Of a stretch of 6,032 bases of DNA, positions 1 to 6,032 are shown in pieces (position 1 is the stretch's first letter; every line of letters begins with the position of its first letter). Both the position numbers and the translations under genes were made by a program. The stretch covers positions 1 through 6,032 of the forward strand of contig JAPYQV010000186.1 in the NCBI GenBank assembly GCA_029937205.1. Direction: 5' to 3'. The stretch comes from Alphaproteobacteria bacterium (GTDB taxonomy: Bacteria > Pseudomonadota > Alphaproteobacteria > UBA828). The notes below the pieces were generated by a model. That model was not told the DNA's origin. It was given only the letters and a program-made list of their open reading frames with translations, and made no database searches.

Positions 1-792
1 ATGTTTCCCTTTGCAAATCTTGAAAACCTGCGCCTGTCCGCCGAACCCGACCTGCTGGTCGCCGGCTGCGGCACGGGGGCGCATGCATTTTCCTCGGCCA
101 TGCGCTATCGGGAGTCGCGCGTTCTGGCGATGGACCTCAGTATCACCAGTCTGGCGTATGGCAAGCGCAAGGCGCGAGAGCTCGGGGTTGAGCAAATCGA
201 GTGGGCGCGGGGCGACATATTGGCCTTGGCCGGTAGCGCGCGGCGCTTCGACATGATCGATTGTGGCGGTGTGCTGCATCACATGCGCGAACCGATGGCT
301 GGGTGGCGAATCCTGCGCGACCTGCTCAAGCCGGGCGGCGTCATGAAAATCGGCCTCTATAGCGAATTGGCACGGGCGGATATTGCTCGCCTAGGCGCGC
401 AATTGGAAGCGGCGGGCGGTGATCCGGTCGATCGAATTCGGCAATTTCGCCACGAAGTATTCGCCATGCCCGGCGATGCGCCTATGAAACGAGTCCAGGT
501 ATTGCACGATTTTTATTCCCTTTCGGAATGCCGTGATTTGCTCTTTCATGTCGAGGAGCATCGTTTCACCCTGCCCAAAATCACGCACTGCCTGGATGAA
601 TTGGACCTCGAATTCATGGGTTTTGAGATGCGCGAGCGCGCCGTGATCGATCGCTACTTGGCGCGCTTTCCCGACGATCCCGGCGCCGCAAATCTGGACA
701 ACTGGCATCGTTTTGAAACGGACGAACCCAATACATTCATTGGCATGTATCAATTTTGGGTGATGCCGCGCGGCGTGCCGGCAGCGGCCTGA
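1..792 (+). CDS. Class I SAM-dependent methyltransferase, C-terminal part of a probable TPR-methyltransferase protein (5' end probably outside window)
   Basis: Predicted cytosolic enzyme moving a methyl group from S-adenosylmethionine to an unknown acceptor. The Rossmann fold shows in order: motif I AGCGTG (residues 21-26), acidic motif II in LAMDLS (D45), GDIL (71-74), motif IV FDMIDCGGVLHHM (83-95) and LLKPGG (109-113). A further ~150 residues follow, including HDFYSLSECRDLLFHVEEHR and a Trp/Phe-rich end (MYQFW), which I recognise from alphaproteobacterial proteins carrying N-terminal TPR repeats before this domain. The first ATG falls on base 1 and leaves only ~18 residues before motif I, so the true start is probably upstream and this reads as a truncated view. 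It ends 18 bp before the sulfotransferase on the same strand, suggesting co-transcription. Family is secure; substrate is unknown. A small free-standing methyltransferase starting at base 1 is possible but less likely. Confidence 0.85.
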   Translation: MFPFANLENLRLSAEPDLLVAGCGTGAHAFSSAMRYRESRVLAMDLSITSLAYGKRKARELGVEQIEWARGDILALAGSARRFDMIDCGGVLHHMREPMAGWRILRDLLKPGGVMKIGLYSELARADIARLGAQLEAAGGDPVDRIRQFRHEVFAMPGDAPMKRVQVLHDFYSLSECRDLLFHVEEHRFTLPKITHCLDELDLEFMGFEMRERAVIDRYLARFPDDPGAANLDNWHRFETDEPNTFIGMYQFWVMPRGVPAAA

Positions 793-810
793 ACAGGCTT
801 AATCTGTCCC

Positions 811-1647
811 ATGGGAAACATCGTTTGGCTTGCCTCCTATCCCAAATCCGGCAATACATGGTTGCGCGCCTTTCTGCTCAACCTGGTCACCAATTCGCAA
901 GAGCCGGTGGATATCAACAAGCTGGCGGCGCTCACCCATGGCGACAGCCAGGCGTCGTGGTTTGCGCCCTTCGATGCGCGCCCCGCCACGGCGCTCAGTA
1001 GCGAAGATTTGGCGCGCCTTCGGCCCAAAGCCCAGGCGCGGATCGCCGAGAGTTCGCCTGATTCCGTATTCGTGAAAACCCACAGCGCCCTGGTCGAAGT
1101 GGCCGGAGCACCGATGATTAGCCAATCCTTAACCGCCGGCGTGATTTATATCGTGCGCAACCCGCTCGATGTGGTGCTTTCCTACGCCGACCATTTGGGC
1201 CAGCCGGCGGACACCATAATTTCTCTCATGGCGGAAAGCGGTTTCGAGTCACCGGCCAACGAACATAATGTGCCGGAACACCACAGCGATTGGTCGAGCC
1301 ATGTCAAAAGTTGGACGCAAACGCCCCATGCCGCGCTGCATGTCGTACGCTACGAAGACATGGCATCCAAGCCGGCGCCGACATTCGCCGGCATTGCGCG
1401 CTTCGTTGGTATCGATGCGCCGCGCGAGAGATTGCTCCGGGCGGTGCGCTTTTCATCCTTCAAGGTGCTGCGCGCCCAAGAGAAGAAAGACGGCTTTGTT
1501 GAGCGCACCCCGGTACAGAAGAAATTTTTCCGTGCCGGTAAATCGGGCGCCTGGCGCAAGCAGTTGAGCGCGGGCCAAGTCCGCCGTGTGCTCGATACGC
1601 ACTGCGAGCAGATGGAACGGTTTGACTATGTGCCGCAGGGATACTAA
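811..1647 (+). CDS. PAPS-dependent sulfotransferase domain protein
   Basis: Predicted to transfer sulfate from 3'-phosphoadenosine 5'-phosphosulfate (PAPS) to a hydroxyl or amine acceptor. The 278 residues cover a whole cytosolic-type sulfotransferase domain. The 5'-phosphosulfate loop is YPKSGNTW (residues 10-17, K12). VKTH at 88-91 supplies the candidate catalytic histidine H91. The 3'-phosphate-binding motif is IVRNPLDVVLSY (114-125, R116 and S124). The C-terminal PAPS-contact motif RAGKSGAW (241-248) is also present. There is no signal peptide or membrane segment, so it should act in the cytosol. The ATG at 811 puts the first strand directly before the loop, as usual in the family, although no good Shine-Dalgarno precedes it; read-through coupling from the methyltransferase 18 bp upstream is plausible. 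The PAPS-forming genes follow directly, which supports the function. The acceptor (glycan, lipid or small metabolite) cannot be deduced. Confidence 0.92.
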   Translation: MGNIVWLASYPKSGNTWLRAFLLNLVTNSQEPVDINKLAALTHGDSQASWFAPFDARPATALSSEDLARLRPKAQARIAESSPDSVFVKTHSALVEVAGAPMISQSLTAGVIYIVRNPLDVVLSYADHLGQPADTIISLMAESGFESPANEHNVPEHHSDWSSHVKSWTQTPHAALHVVRYEDMASKPAPTFAGIARFVGIDAPRERLLRAVRFSSFKVLRAQEKKDGFVERTPVQKKFFRAGKSGAWRKQLSAGQVRRVLDTHCEQMERFDYVPQGY

Positions 1648-1702
1648 AAAGCAGCGCAAATCTGGTTAATTTAATAAATACCGAAACTAATATGTGAATA
1701 TA
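1648..1702 (+). promoter_or_regulatory. AT-rich spacer before cysD, possible promoter/leader
   Basis: These 55 bp are about 27% GC (15 of 55 bases), far below the flanking genes, and form the largest gap inside the plus-strand block. They contain -10-like hexamers TAATAT (1688-1693) and TATAAT (1699-1704), but neither has a convincing -35 box 16-18 bp upstream, and the second overlaps the proposed cysD start codon. No stem-loop terminator is visible after the sulfotransferase. A cysD promoter is a guess from composition; a low-structure leader helping initiation at a start without a Shine-Dalgarno is the alternative. Confidence 0.25.
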
Positions 1703-2500
1703 ATGATTGATCACTTGGAAACCCTTGAAAGCCAAAGCATTTATATCATCCGCGAGGCCTATAACCGGCTCGAGCGCTTGGGCATGCTGTGGTCGTTGGG
1801 CAAAGATTCCAACGTCATGTTGTGGCTCTGCCGCAAGGCCTTTTACGGCCACGTGCCATTTCCGGTGGTGCATGTGGATACTGAAAAGAAGTTCGCCGAA
1901 ATGTATGAGTTCCGCGAGCACTATAGTAAGGAATGGGGCCTCAATCTGGTCACCGGCTTGTGCCCGCCGATCGAAGAAACCGACCCGACCTTGCCGCCGG
2001 CGGCGCGCGCTGCGGCACGCAAGACCGCAGGTCTGAAATCCCTGCTGGCGCGCGAAGGCTTTACCGGTGTGTTTGCCGGCATCCGCCGCGACGAAGAGGC
2101 CACGCGCGCCAAGGAGCGCGTATTCAGCCCGCGCGGCGAAACCGGGCAGTGGCATTTCCGCGATCAACCGCCGGAATTCTGGAACCAGTTTAAGACTGAC
2201 TTTCCGCCCGGGACACATGTCCGTATTCATCCCTTGCTGCATTGGTCGGAAATCGATGTCTGGCTTTATACCCAGCGCGAAAATATCCCGACGGTGCCGC
2301 TCTATTTCGCTCGTGACGGCAAGCGCTATCGCTCGCTCGGCGATAAAGACATCACCTCGCCGATCACCAGCGAGGCGGTCACCATCGATGAGATTATCAC
2401 CGAGCTGAGAGTGACGACGGAAGCCGAGCGCGCTGGCCGTGCGATGGATCACGAAGCGGAAGATTCGTTCGAGCGCTTGCGCGCCGACGGATACATGTAG
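1703..2500 (+). CDS. cysD: Sulfate adenylyltransferase subunit 2 (CysD/NodP)
   Basis: Catalytic small subunit of ATP sulfurylase: with the GTPase CysN it makes adenosine 5'-phosphosulfate (APS) and pyrophosphate from ATP and sulfate. The 265 residues show the N-type ATP pyrophosphatase PP-loop SLGKDS (31-36), VVHVDT (55-60), the CysD signature GIRRDEEATRAKERVFS (126-142), HPLLHWSEIDVWLY (176-189), and the end block YRSLGDKDIT (209-218) to ERAGRAMD (242-249). E. coli CysD is longer (about 300 residues); the short form with RSLGDKDIT and the ADGYM terminus matches my recollection of the NodP-like branch. I chose the ATG at 1703 because homologues begin near this MIDHLE segment; an in-frame GTG at 1694 would add three residues. 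Neither start has a Shine-Dalgarno. The next gene, cysNC, begins 9 bp downstream, so the two are surely an operon. Confidence 0.95.
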   Translation: MIDHLETLESQSIYIIREAYNRLERLGMLWSLGKDSNVMLWLCRKAFYGHVPFPVVHVDTEKKFAEMYEFREHYSKEWGLNLVTGLCPPIEETDPTLPPAARAAARKTAGLKSLLAREGFTGVFAGIRRDEEATRAKERVFSPRGETGQWHFRDQPPEFWNQFKTDFPPGTHVRIHPLLHWSEIDVWLYTQRENIPTVPLYFARDGKRYRSLGDKDITSPITSEAVTIDEIITELRVTTEAERAGRAMDHEAEDSFERLRADGYM

Positions 2501-2503
2501 GGG
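2499..2503 (+). promoter_or_regulatory. Ribosome binding site of cysNC
   Basis: AGGGG lies 6 bases before the ATG at 2510 and overlaps the TAG stop of cysD (2498-2500). Ribosomes finishing cysD sit on the cysNC initiation site, so translational coupling, giving balanced amounts of the two ATP sulfurylase subunits, is likely. It also supports 2510 as the start. Confidence 0.7.
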
Positions 2504-2509
2504 CCTGAC

Positions 2510-4453
2510 ATGAATAAATCCCCCCGCAAGTTTGAAATTTTCACCGACAGCGAAGAGGCCGACGGACGCTCCGGCCAGCGCCTCGATATCGCCATCGTCG
2601 GCCATGTCGATCACGGCAAGTCCACGCTGGTCGGCCGCCTGCTGCACGATACCGGCACCTTGCCGGACGGCAAGGTCGAGGCGATCCGCAAAATGTGCGA
2701 ACGGCGTGGCATGGCCTTCGAATGGGCCTTCGTCATGGATGCCTTTCAGGCCGAGCGTGACCAGGCGATCACCATCGATGCCGCGCATATTTGGTTCAGC
2801 ACCAAAAAGCGCGATTATGTGATTGTCGATGCGCCGGGCCACCGCGAGTTCGTCAAGAATATGGTCAGCGGTGCCGCATCGTGCTCTGCGGCGCTGCTGG
2901 TTATCGATGCCGGTGAGGGCGTGCGCGAGCAGTCTCGCCGGCATGCCTATTTTCTCCATCTTCTCGGCCTCAGCCGCATCGTTGTCGCGGTCAACAAAAT
3001 GGATGCGGTGGATTTCGACGTGGCGCGTTTCGAAGCCGTGGAAGCGGACATGCGCGCTTATCTGGCCGAGCTCGGCATGACGCCGAGCCATGTGGTTCCC
3101 GTATCGGCACGCGACGGCGACAATATCGCCAGCCGCTCCGAACGCTGCCCGTGGTACGACGGGCCGACCGTGACCGAAGCGCTCGACGCCATCCAGTTGC
3201 CGGAGGCGGACTCCGAAGCACCGCTCAGGATGCCGGTGCAGGATGTCTATCATTTCGACGACCGCCGCATCATTGCCGGGCGGATCGAATCGGGTAGTTT
3301 GAAGGTTGGCGATGAGCTGTTGTTCTCGCCCTCCAATAAGCGCGCCCAATTGCAGCGTATCGAAAGCTGGCCCGATGTTGAAGGCCGCACCAGCGCTGAA
3401 GCCGGGCAGTCGGTCGGGCTGATATTGGACGAACAGCTCTTTATCGAGCGCGGTGAAGTGATCAGCCACGTCGCCGCGCCGCCGATCGAATCGAACGTAT
3501 TTCGCGGCCATCTGTTTTGGCTCGGCCGCGAGCCGCTTACCACCGGCAAACAATACAAACTGAAACTCGGCACGCTTGAAGCGCCGGTCGAAATTCAATC
3601 GATCGACCGCGTCATCGATATCGACGACCTTGCGATGACCGAGGCTGCTTCCGGCGATGCGTCGATCGAGCGCAACGGTGTCGGTGAAGTGGTGTTGCGC
3701 TGCCGCGCCATGTTGGCCCTGGACGAATTTAGCGATAATCGGCGGACCGGCCGTTTCGTCCTGGTTGATGGTTACGACATTGCCGGCGGCGGCATTATTT
3801 CCATGCGCGGCTATCCCGATCAGCGCCAACTCATTACCGGCAGGTCGAGCAACTTAACCGCCGTCGATTACGGCATTTCCAATGCGGCGCGGCGCCAGCG
3901 CAATGGCCATAAAGGCGGCGTGTTGTGGTTTACCGGGCTCTCCGGGTCGGGCAAGACCACGATCGCCTTGGAAGCGGAAAAGCAACTCTTCCAGAAGGGC
4001 TACCAGGTCTATGTGCTCGACGGCGACAATGTACGCGGCGGGCTCAACGCCAATCTCAGTTTCTCGCCGGAAGACCGGGCGGAAAATATCCGCCGTGTCG
4101 GCGAAGTGGCGGCGCTCTTCGCTGATGCCGGATTCGTCGTGCTGACAGCGTTTATTTCGCCTTACCGTTCGGATCGCGTGCGTGCGCGCGAAACGGCTGA
4201 GCGTCGGGAAAAGGGCGCCTTTCATGAAGTCTATGTGAAGGCATCGTTGGAACTCTGCGAACGCCGTGACCCGAAGGGCCTCTACCGTAAGGCACGCGCC
4301 GGCGACATTCCGGAGTTCACCGGCATCTCGGCGCCCTACGAGGCGCCCGAGGAACAGGAGCTGGTGATCGACACGGACGATCAAACGGTGGAACAAAGCG
4401 TTGCCGCGCTGATCGACCATATCGACGAGAATTTCTCCGCCGGCAAAGACTAG
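2510..4453 (+). CDS. cysNC: Bifunctional sulfate adenylyltransferase subunit 1 / adenylylsulfate kinase (CysN-CysC fusion, NodQ type)
   Basis: The N-terminal ~455 residues are the CysN GTPase that drives APS synthesis by CysD; the C-terminal ~190 are CysC, which phosphorylates APS to PAPS. GTPase motifs: P-loop GHVDHGKS (31-38), ITID (87-90), DAPGH (107-111), NKMD (162-165) and VSAR (198-201), followed by EF-Tu-like beta-barrel domains (about 235-445). Kinase motifs: P-loop GLSGSGKTT (476-484), DGDNVR (504-509), ENIRRV (525-530), FISPYR (548-553) with the serine (S550) that is phosphorylated in E. coli CysC, and [12 protein letters not shown] (587-598). Both halves look intact; 647 residues is normal for the fusion. 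One oddity: the pre-switch segment reads QAITID where E. coli CysN has QGITID. It follows cysD by 9 bp, and its TAG stop shares the CTAG at 4450-4453 with the opposing gene. The architecture matches rhizobial NodQ, here beside a sulfotransferase. Confidence 0.96.
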   Translation: MNKSPRKFEIFTDSEEADGRSGQRLDIAIVGHVDHGKSTLVGRLLHDTGTLPDGKVEAIRKMCERRGMAFEWAFVMDAFQAERDQAITIDAAHIWFSTKKRDYVIVDAPGHREFVKNMVSGAASCSAALLVIDAGEGVREQSRRHAYFLHLLGLSRIVVAVNKMDAVDFDVARFEAVEADMRAYLAELGMTPSHVVPVSARDGDNIASRSERCPWYDGPTVTEALDAIQLPEADSEAPLRMPVQDVYHFDDRRIIAGRIESGSLKVGDELLFSPSNKRAQLQRIESWPDVEGRTSAEAGQSVGLILDEQLFIERGEVISHVAAPPIESNVFRGHLFWLGREPLTTGKQYKLKLGTLEAPVEIQSIDRVIDIDDLAMTEAASGDASIERNGVGEVVLRCRAMLALDEFSDNRRTGRFVLVDGYDIAGGGIISMRGYPDQRQLITGRSSNLTAVDYGISNAARRQRNGHKGGVLWFTGLSGSGKTTIALEAEKQLFQKGYQVYVLDGDNVRGGLNANLSFSPEDRAENIRRVGEVAALFADAGFVVLTAFISPYRSDRVRARETAERREKGAFHEVYVKASLELCERRDPKGLYRKARAGDIPEFTGISAPYEAPEEQELVIDTDDQTVEQSVAALIDHIDENFSAGKD

Positions 4454-5058
4454 TCTCTGAACGCACCGATGGCGGCGATGCCGACGGCCGGAGTATGGCG
4501 CAAGCGGGCGGCATTGTCGGCCGTAATGCCGCCGAGCGCATAAACCGGCAAGCTCGCGCGCGCCGCCAGTTGCGTGAAGCCGGCGACTTCCAGGGCCGGC
4601 GCGCCGGGATGGCTTTCGCTGCGGAAGACCGGTGACAGCAGTGCCGCATCCGCGCCGCACATGGCGGCCGCCGCAAGTGCGGTGCGCGAATGCGCGGCCA
4701 CCGTAATCAGCCAGTTTTTGCGATGCCGCCAGCGCCGCGCTTCGTTGGCCCGGGCTTCAGGAAAATGTACGCCGGCGGCACCGATGCGAATCGCCAGCCC
4801 GGCATCTCCGCCGACCAGCAATTTCAGGCCGCGTTGACGTGCCAAATTTGCCAACCGCTGCGCCAGCGCGGCGCGCTCCGCCATATCGTAGTCGCGTAAC
4901 AGAATGGCGCTGCCGCGCGGCAGCCGTGCCGCGGCGCCGAGCGGATCGGGCAGGCGCCCGGCATCCGTGATCATGATAAGAGGCGGCAAGCCGCTAACGT
5001 GGCCACGTTCGTGGCCGCTCTCCGAATTGAGCCGGATTGCGAGCTCTGCTAGCTTCAT
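4450..5058 (-). CDS. Thiamine phosphate synthase/TenI-family protein, divergent
   Basis: A 202-residue protein with the TIM-barrel pattern of ThiE (joins hydroxymethylpyrimidine pyrophosphate and thiazole phosphate to thiamine phosphate) and TenI (thiazole tautomerase). Visible: PPLIMITD (25-32), LLRDYD (53-58), LLVGGD (80-85), GAAGVHFPE (93-101), AAHS (121-124, H123), [11 protein letters not shown] (135-145), HPGAPAL (150-156) and [10 protein letters not shown] (170-179). The fold and the phosphate-binding ALGGIT are clear, but several ThiE residues are missing: QLREK reads ILLRDYD, NDD reads GGD, GQ(E/D)D reads FPEA, and the PTxTK segment reads RSESHPG. Classical ThiE activity is therefore doubtful; automatic annotation as thiamine phosphate synthase is still likely. 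The ATG at 5058 was preferred over one at 5118, which would overlap the divergent yggS start. No strong Shine-Dalgarno is visible. No other thiamine genes or THI-box riboswitch are in view. Confidence 0.85.
   Translation of the reverse strand: MKLAELAIRLNSESGHERGHVSGLPPLIMITDAGRLPDPLGAAARLPRGSAILLRDYDMAERAALAQRLANLARQRGLKLLVGGDAGLAIRIGAAGVHFPEARANEARRWRHRKNWLITVAAHSRTALAAAAMCGADAALLSPVFRSESHPGAPALEVAGFTQLAARASLPVYALGGITADNAARLRHTPAVGIAAIGAFRD
5001..5016. repeat. Short perfect inverted repeat (6-bp arms, 4-base loop)
   Basis: GGCCAC (5001-5006), loop GTTC, GTGGCC (5011-5016). It overlaps a 12-bp palindrome ACGTGGCCACGT (4997-5008). It lies in the early coding part of the ThiE-like gene, encoding part of the segment GHERGHVSG, and 82 bp before the yggS start. 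It could be an operator or a coincidence in GC-rich coding DNA; there is no T-run, so it is not a terminator. Confidence 0.3.
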
Positions 5059-5084
5059 CGCATTCACATGTTCGCCATAGGATT

Positions 5085-5092
5085 GGGACAGG
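5085..5092 (+). promoter_or_regulatory. Ribosome binding site deciding the yggS start
   Basis: GGGACAGG sits 5 bases before the ATG at 5098. The alternative upstream ATG at 5068, which would add 10 residues, has no comparable purine-rich sequence before it, so 5098 is preferred. Confidence 0.55.
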
Positions 5093-5097
5093 CTGCC

Positions 5098-5796
5098 ATG
5101 ACGCAAGAGAGCACACAAACCGATACGGCGTCACCTGTGGCCGCGAATTTTTCTCATGTTTTGGAGGCCATTGCCGGCGCCGCCAAGACCGCCGGGCGCG
5201 ATGCGGCGGAGATTACATTGATTGCCGTTTCCAAGACCAAGCCGGCGGAAATTATCGAGCCTGTGCTGAGCGCCGGCCATATCGATTTCGGCGAAAACCG
5301 GGTGCAGGAGGCGCAGCGCAAATGGCCACCCTTGAAAGCCCGTTATCCGGCGTCGCGCCTGCATCTCATCGGTTCCTTGCAAAGCAATAAGGCGCGCGAC
5401 GCTGTTGCGCTCGCGGATGCCATACATGCGCTTGACCGGGAGAAGCTGGCCCGCGCGGTGGCCGAGGAAATGACCCGCCAGGAGCGCCGGCCGGAATGTT
5501 TCATTCAGGTCAACACTGGTGAAGAGGCGCAGAAATCTGGTGTCCTGCCGGCTGATGCGGACGCCTTGATCGATGTCTGTCGGGAAAAATATGCACTGCC
5601 CTTGGTCGGGCTCATGTGCCTGCCGCCTCATGGTGAGGAACCGGCGCCGCATTTCGCGCTCCTAAGAAAAATTGCCGAGCGTCATGGCTTGGCGAAATTG
5701 AGCATGGGCATGACCGCGGATTACGAGATCGCCATTGCATTTGGTGCCACGCATATCCGCGTCGGCAGCGCGATTTTCGGCGCCCGGGAGGTTTAG
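5098..5796 (+). CDS. yggS: YggS-family pyridoxal phosphate-binding homeostasis protein (PLPHP)
   Basis: Cytosolic single-domain protein with the TIM-barrel fold of the alanine racemase N-terminal domain. It binds pyridoxal 5'-phosphate and keeps free PLP and amino/keto-acid pools balanced; no enzymatic activity is established for the family. The 232 residues contain the PLP lysine in AVSKTKP (43-49, K46), FGENRVQEAQ (64-73), LHLIGSLQSNK (88-98), IQVNTGEEAQKSG (136-148), GLMCLPP (171-177), LSMGMTADYEIAIAFGATHI (201-220) and RVGSAIFGAR (221-230), covering the whole family in order and at usual length. The ATG at 5098 is chosen on its Shine-Dalgarno. It is divergent from the ThiE-like gene, with 39 bp between start codons, and its TAG overlaps the TAA of the convergent L,D-transpeptidase-like gene. 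All key residues look intact, so a normal housekeeping role is expected. Confidence 0.95.
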   Translation: MTQESTQTDTASPVAANFSHVLEAIAGAAKTAGRDAAEITLIAVSKTKPAEIIEPVLSAGHIDFGENRVQEAQRKWPPLKARYPASRLHLIGSLQSNKARDAVALADAIHALDREKLARAVAEEMTRQERRPECFIQVNTGEEAQKSGVLPADADALIDVCREKYALPLVGLMCLPPHGEEPAPHFALLRKIAERHGLAKLSMGMTADYEIAIAFGATHIRVGSAIFGAREV

Positions 5797-6032
5797 CGCG
5801 ATGGTCTGAAAGGCGCGTTGAGGGATTTGTTTCCTGACGCCTGTGCGGCTTCCCGCGCACCGTCCAGCGCTGCCGCGCCGACATCCTCCACGCACAGTCT
5901 GGCACAAGGATCGCAGCCGGCGAGAATGGTGAGTAGATCGTTTTGACGCAGCGCAATACTGCCCTTTGTCGGTTTCAGGTCTTCGGCCGCGACATGAAGA
6001 AAGAAAGCGCTGCCGCTTCCGGCCACGACCGG
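5793..6032 (-). CDS. L,D-transpeptidase (YkuD)-like protein, C-terminal part, catalytic Cys apparently Ser (5' end outside window)
   Basis: The open frame enters from the right edge and ends at TAA 5795-5793, giving 79 visible residues. The segment GSGSAFFLHVA...PTKGSIAL..NDLLTIL matches the end of the YkuD-type catalytic domain as I know it from alphaproteobacteria, usually of the form GSAIFLH...PT.GC(V/I)AL...DLL. YkuD enzymes form 3-3 peptidoglycan cross-links or attach proteins to peptidoglycan in the periplasm, using the motif cysteine. The motif histidine is present (codon 5996-5994), but the cysteine position reads AGT, serine (5960-5958). About 40 further residues follow, with three cysteines spaced C-x2-C-x3-C near the domain end, a longer tail than I would expect. 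The signal peptide and most of the domain are off the edge. The GTG at 6026 is not a credible start. Family assignment rests on a short segment. Confidence 0.6.
   Translation of the reverse strand, partial: PVVAGSGSAFFLHVAAEDLKPTKGSIALRQNDLLTILAGCDPCARLCVEDVGAAALDGAREAAQASGNKSLNAPFRPSR

Noticed and set aside
1460..3829. A 789-codon open frame on the minus strand across the sulfotransferase, cysD and cysNC
   Set aside because: It is antisense to three genes with strong family motifs; its His/Arg/Asp-rich product matches no family I know, and such long mirror frames are common opposite GC-rich codons.
3854..4660. A 268-codon minus-strand frame opposite the CysC domain and overlapping the ThiE-like gene
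   Set aside because: It conflicts with the CysC kinase motifs on the plus strand and with the ThiE-like frame on its own strand; no recognisable domain.
5001..5016. Rho-independent terminator or riboswitch (THI box) at the hairpin
   Set aside because: No T-run follows on either strand, the stem is only 6 bp, it lies inside coding sequence, and the space before the ThiE-like start is too short for a riboswitch.
5059..5118. Upstream start at 5118 for the ThiE-like gene, adding 20 residues
   Set aside because: It would overlap the divergent yggS start and ribosome site, and the added residues look unrelated to the family; ATG at 5058 fits better.
5131..5652. A 173-codon minus-strand frame inside yggS
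   Set aside because: It is antisense to a fully conserved YggS protein and has no recognisable motif.
5612..5956. A frameshift or alternative minus-strand gene in place of the L,D-transpeptidase tail
   Set aside because: The other frame is Arg/Pro-rich and runs into yggS; the L,D-transpeptidase-like frame continues without interruption to a stop that fits the neighbouring gene.

Overview
The window looks like a chromosomal segment from a GC-rich alphaproteobacterium, most likely of the Rhodospirillales or a related environmental lineage. The evidence is the dense GC-rich coding, a methyltransferase whose C-terminal region I recognise from TPR-methyltransferase proteins of that group, a fused CysN-CysC protein, and a ThiE-like / YggS / L,D-transpeptidase neighbourhood. 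The lineage is inferred from protein character; there is no rRNA or other taxonomic marker here.

Left part (1-4453, all plus strand): a likely sulfation block. It holds a SAM-dependent methyltransferase (probably cut at its 5' end by the window edge), then after 18 bp a PAPS-dependent sulfotransferase, then after a 55-bp AT-rich spacer cysD, then after 9 bp a fused cysN-cysC. CysD and CysN convert sulfate and ATP to APS, CysC phosphorylates APS to PAPS, and the sulfotransferase can use PAPS to sulfate an acceptor. No sulfate or PAPS reduction gene is visible. The block therefore resembles the rhizobial nodP-nodQ-nodH arrangement (dedicated PAPS supply plus sulfotransferase) more than a sulfate assimilation operon. 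The acceptor cannot be read from the sequence; a surface glycan, lipid or small metabolite are all possible.

Right part (4450-6032): ordinary core-type genes in alternating orientation. A short, divergent ThiE/TenI-family protein (minus) converges on cysNC, their stop codons sharing one CTAG. It is divergently arranged with a YggS-family PLP-binding protein (plus), 39 bp between starts. YggS converges, again with overlapping stop codons, on the C-terminal part of an L,D-transpeptidase-like protein (minus) that runs out of the window. In the latter the residue expected to be the catalytic cysteine reads as serine.

The window is almost fully coding; the only non-coding gaps are 18, 55, 9 and 39 bp. 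I saw no tRNA, rRNA, CRISPR array, insertion sequence or convincing intrinsic terminator. The most interesting points are the self-contained PAPS/sulfotransferase block, the Cys-to-Ser change in the L,D-transpeptidase-like protein, and the loss of canonical active-site residues in the ThiE-like protein.
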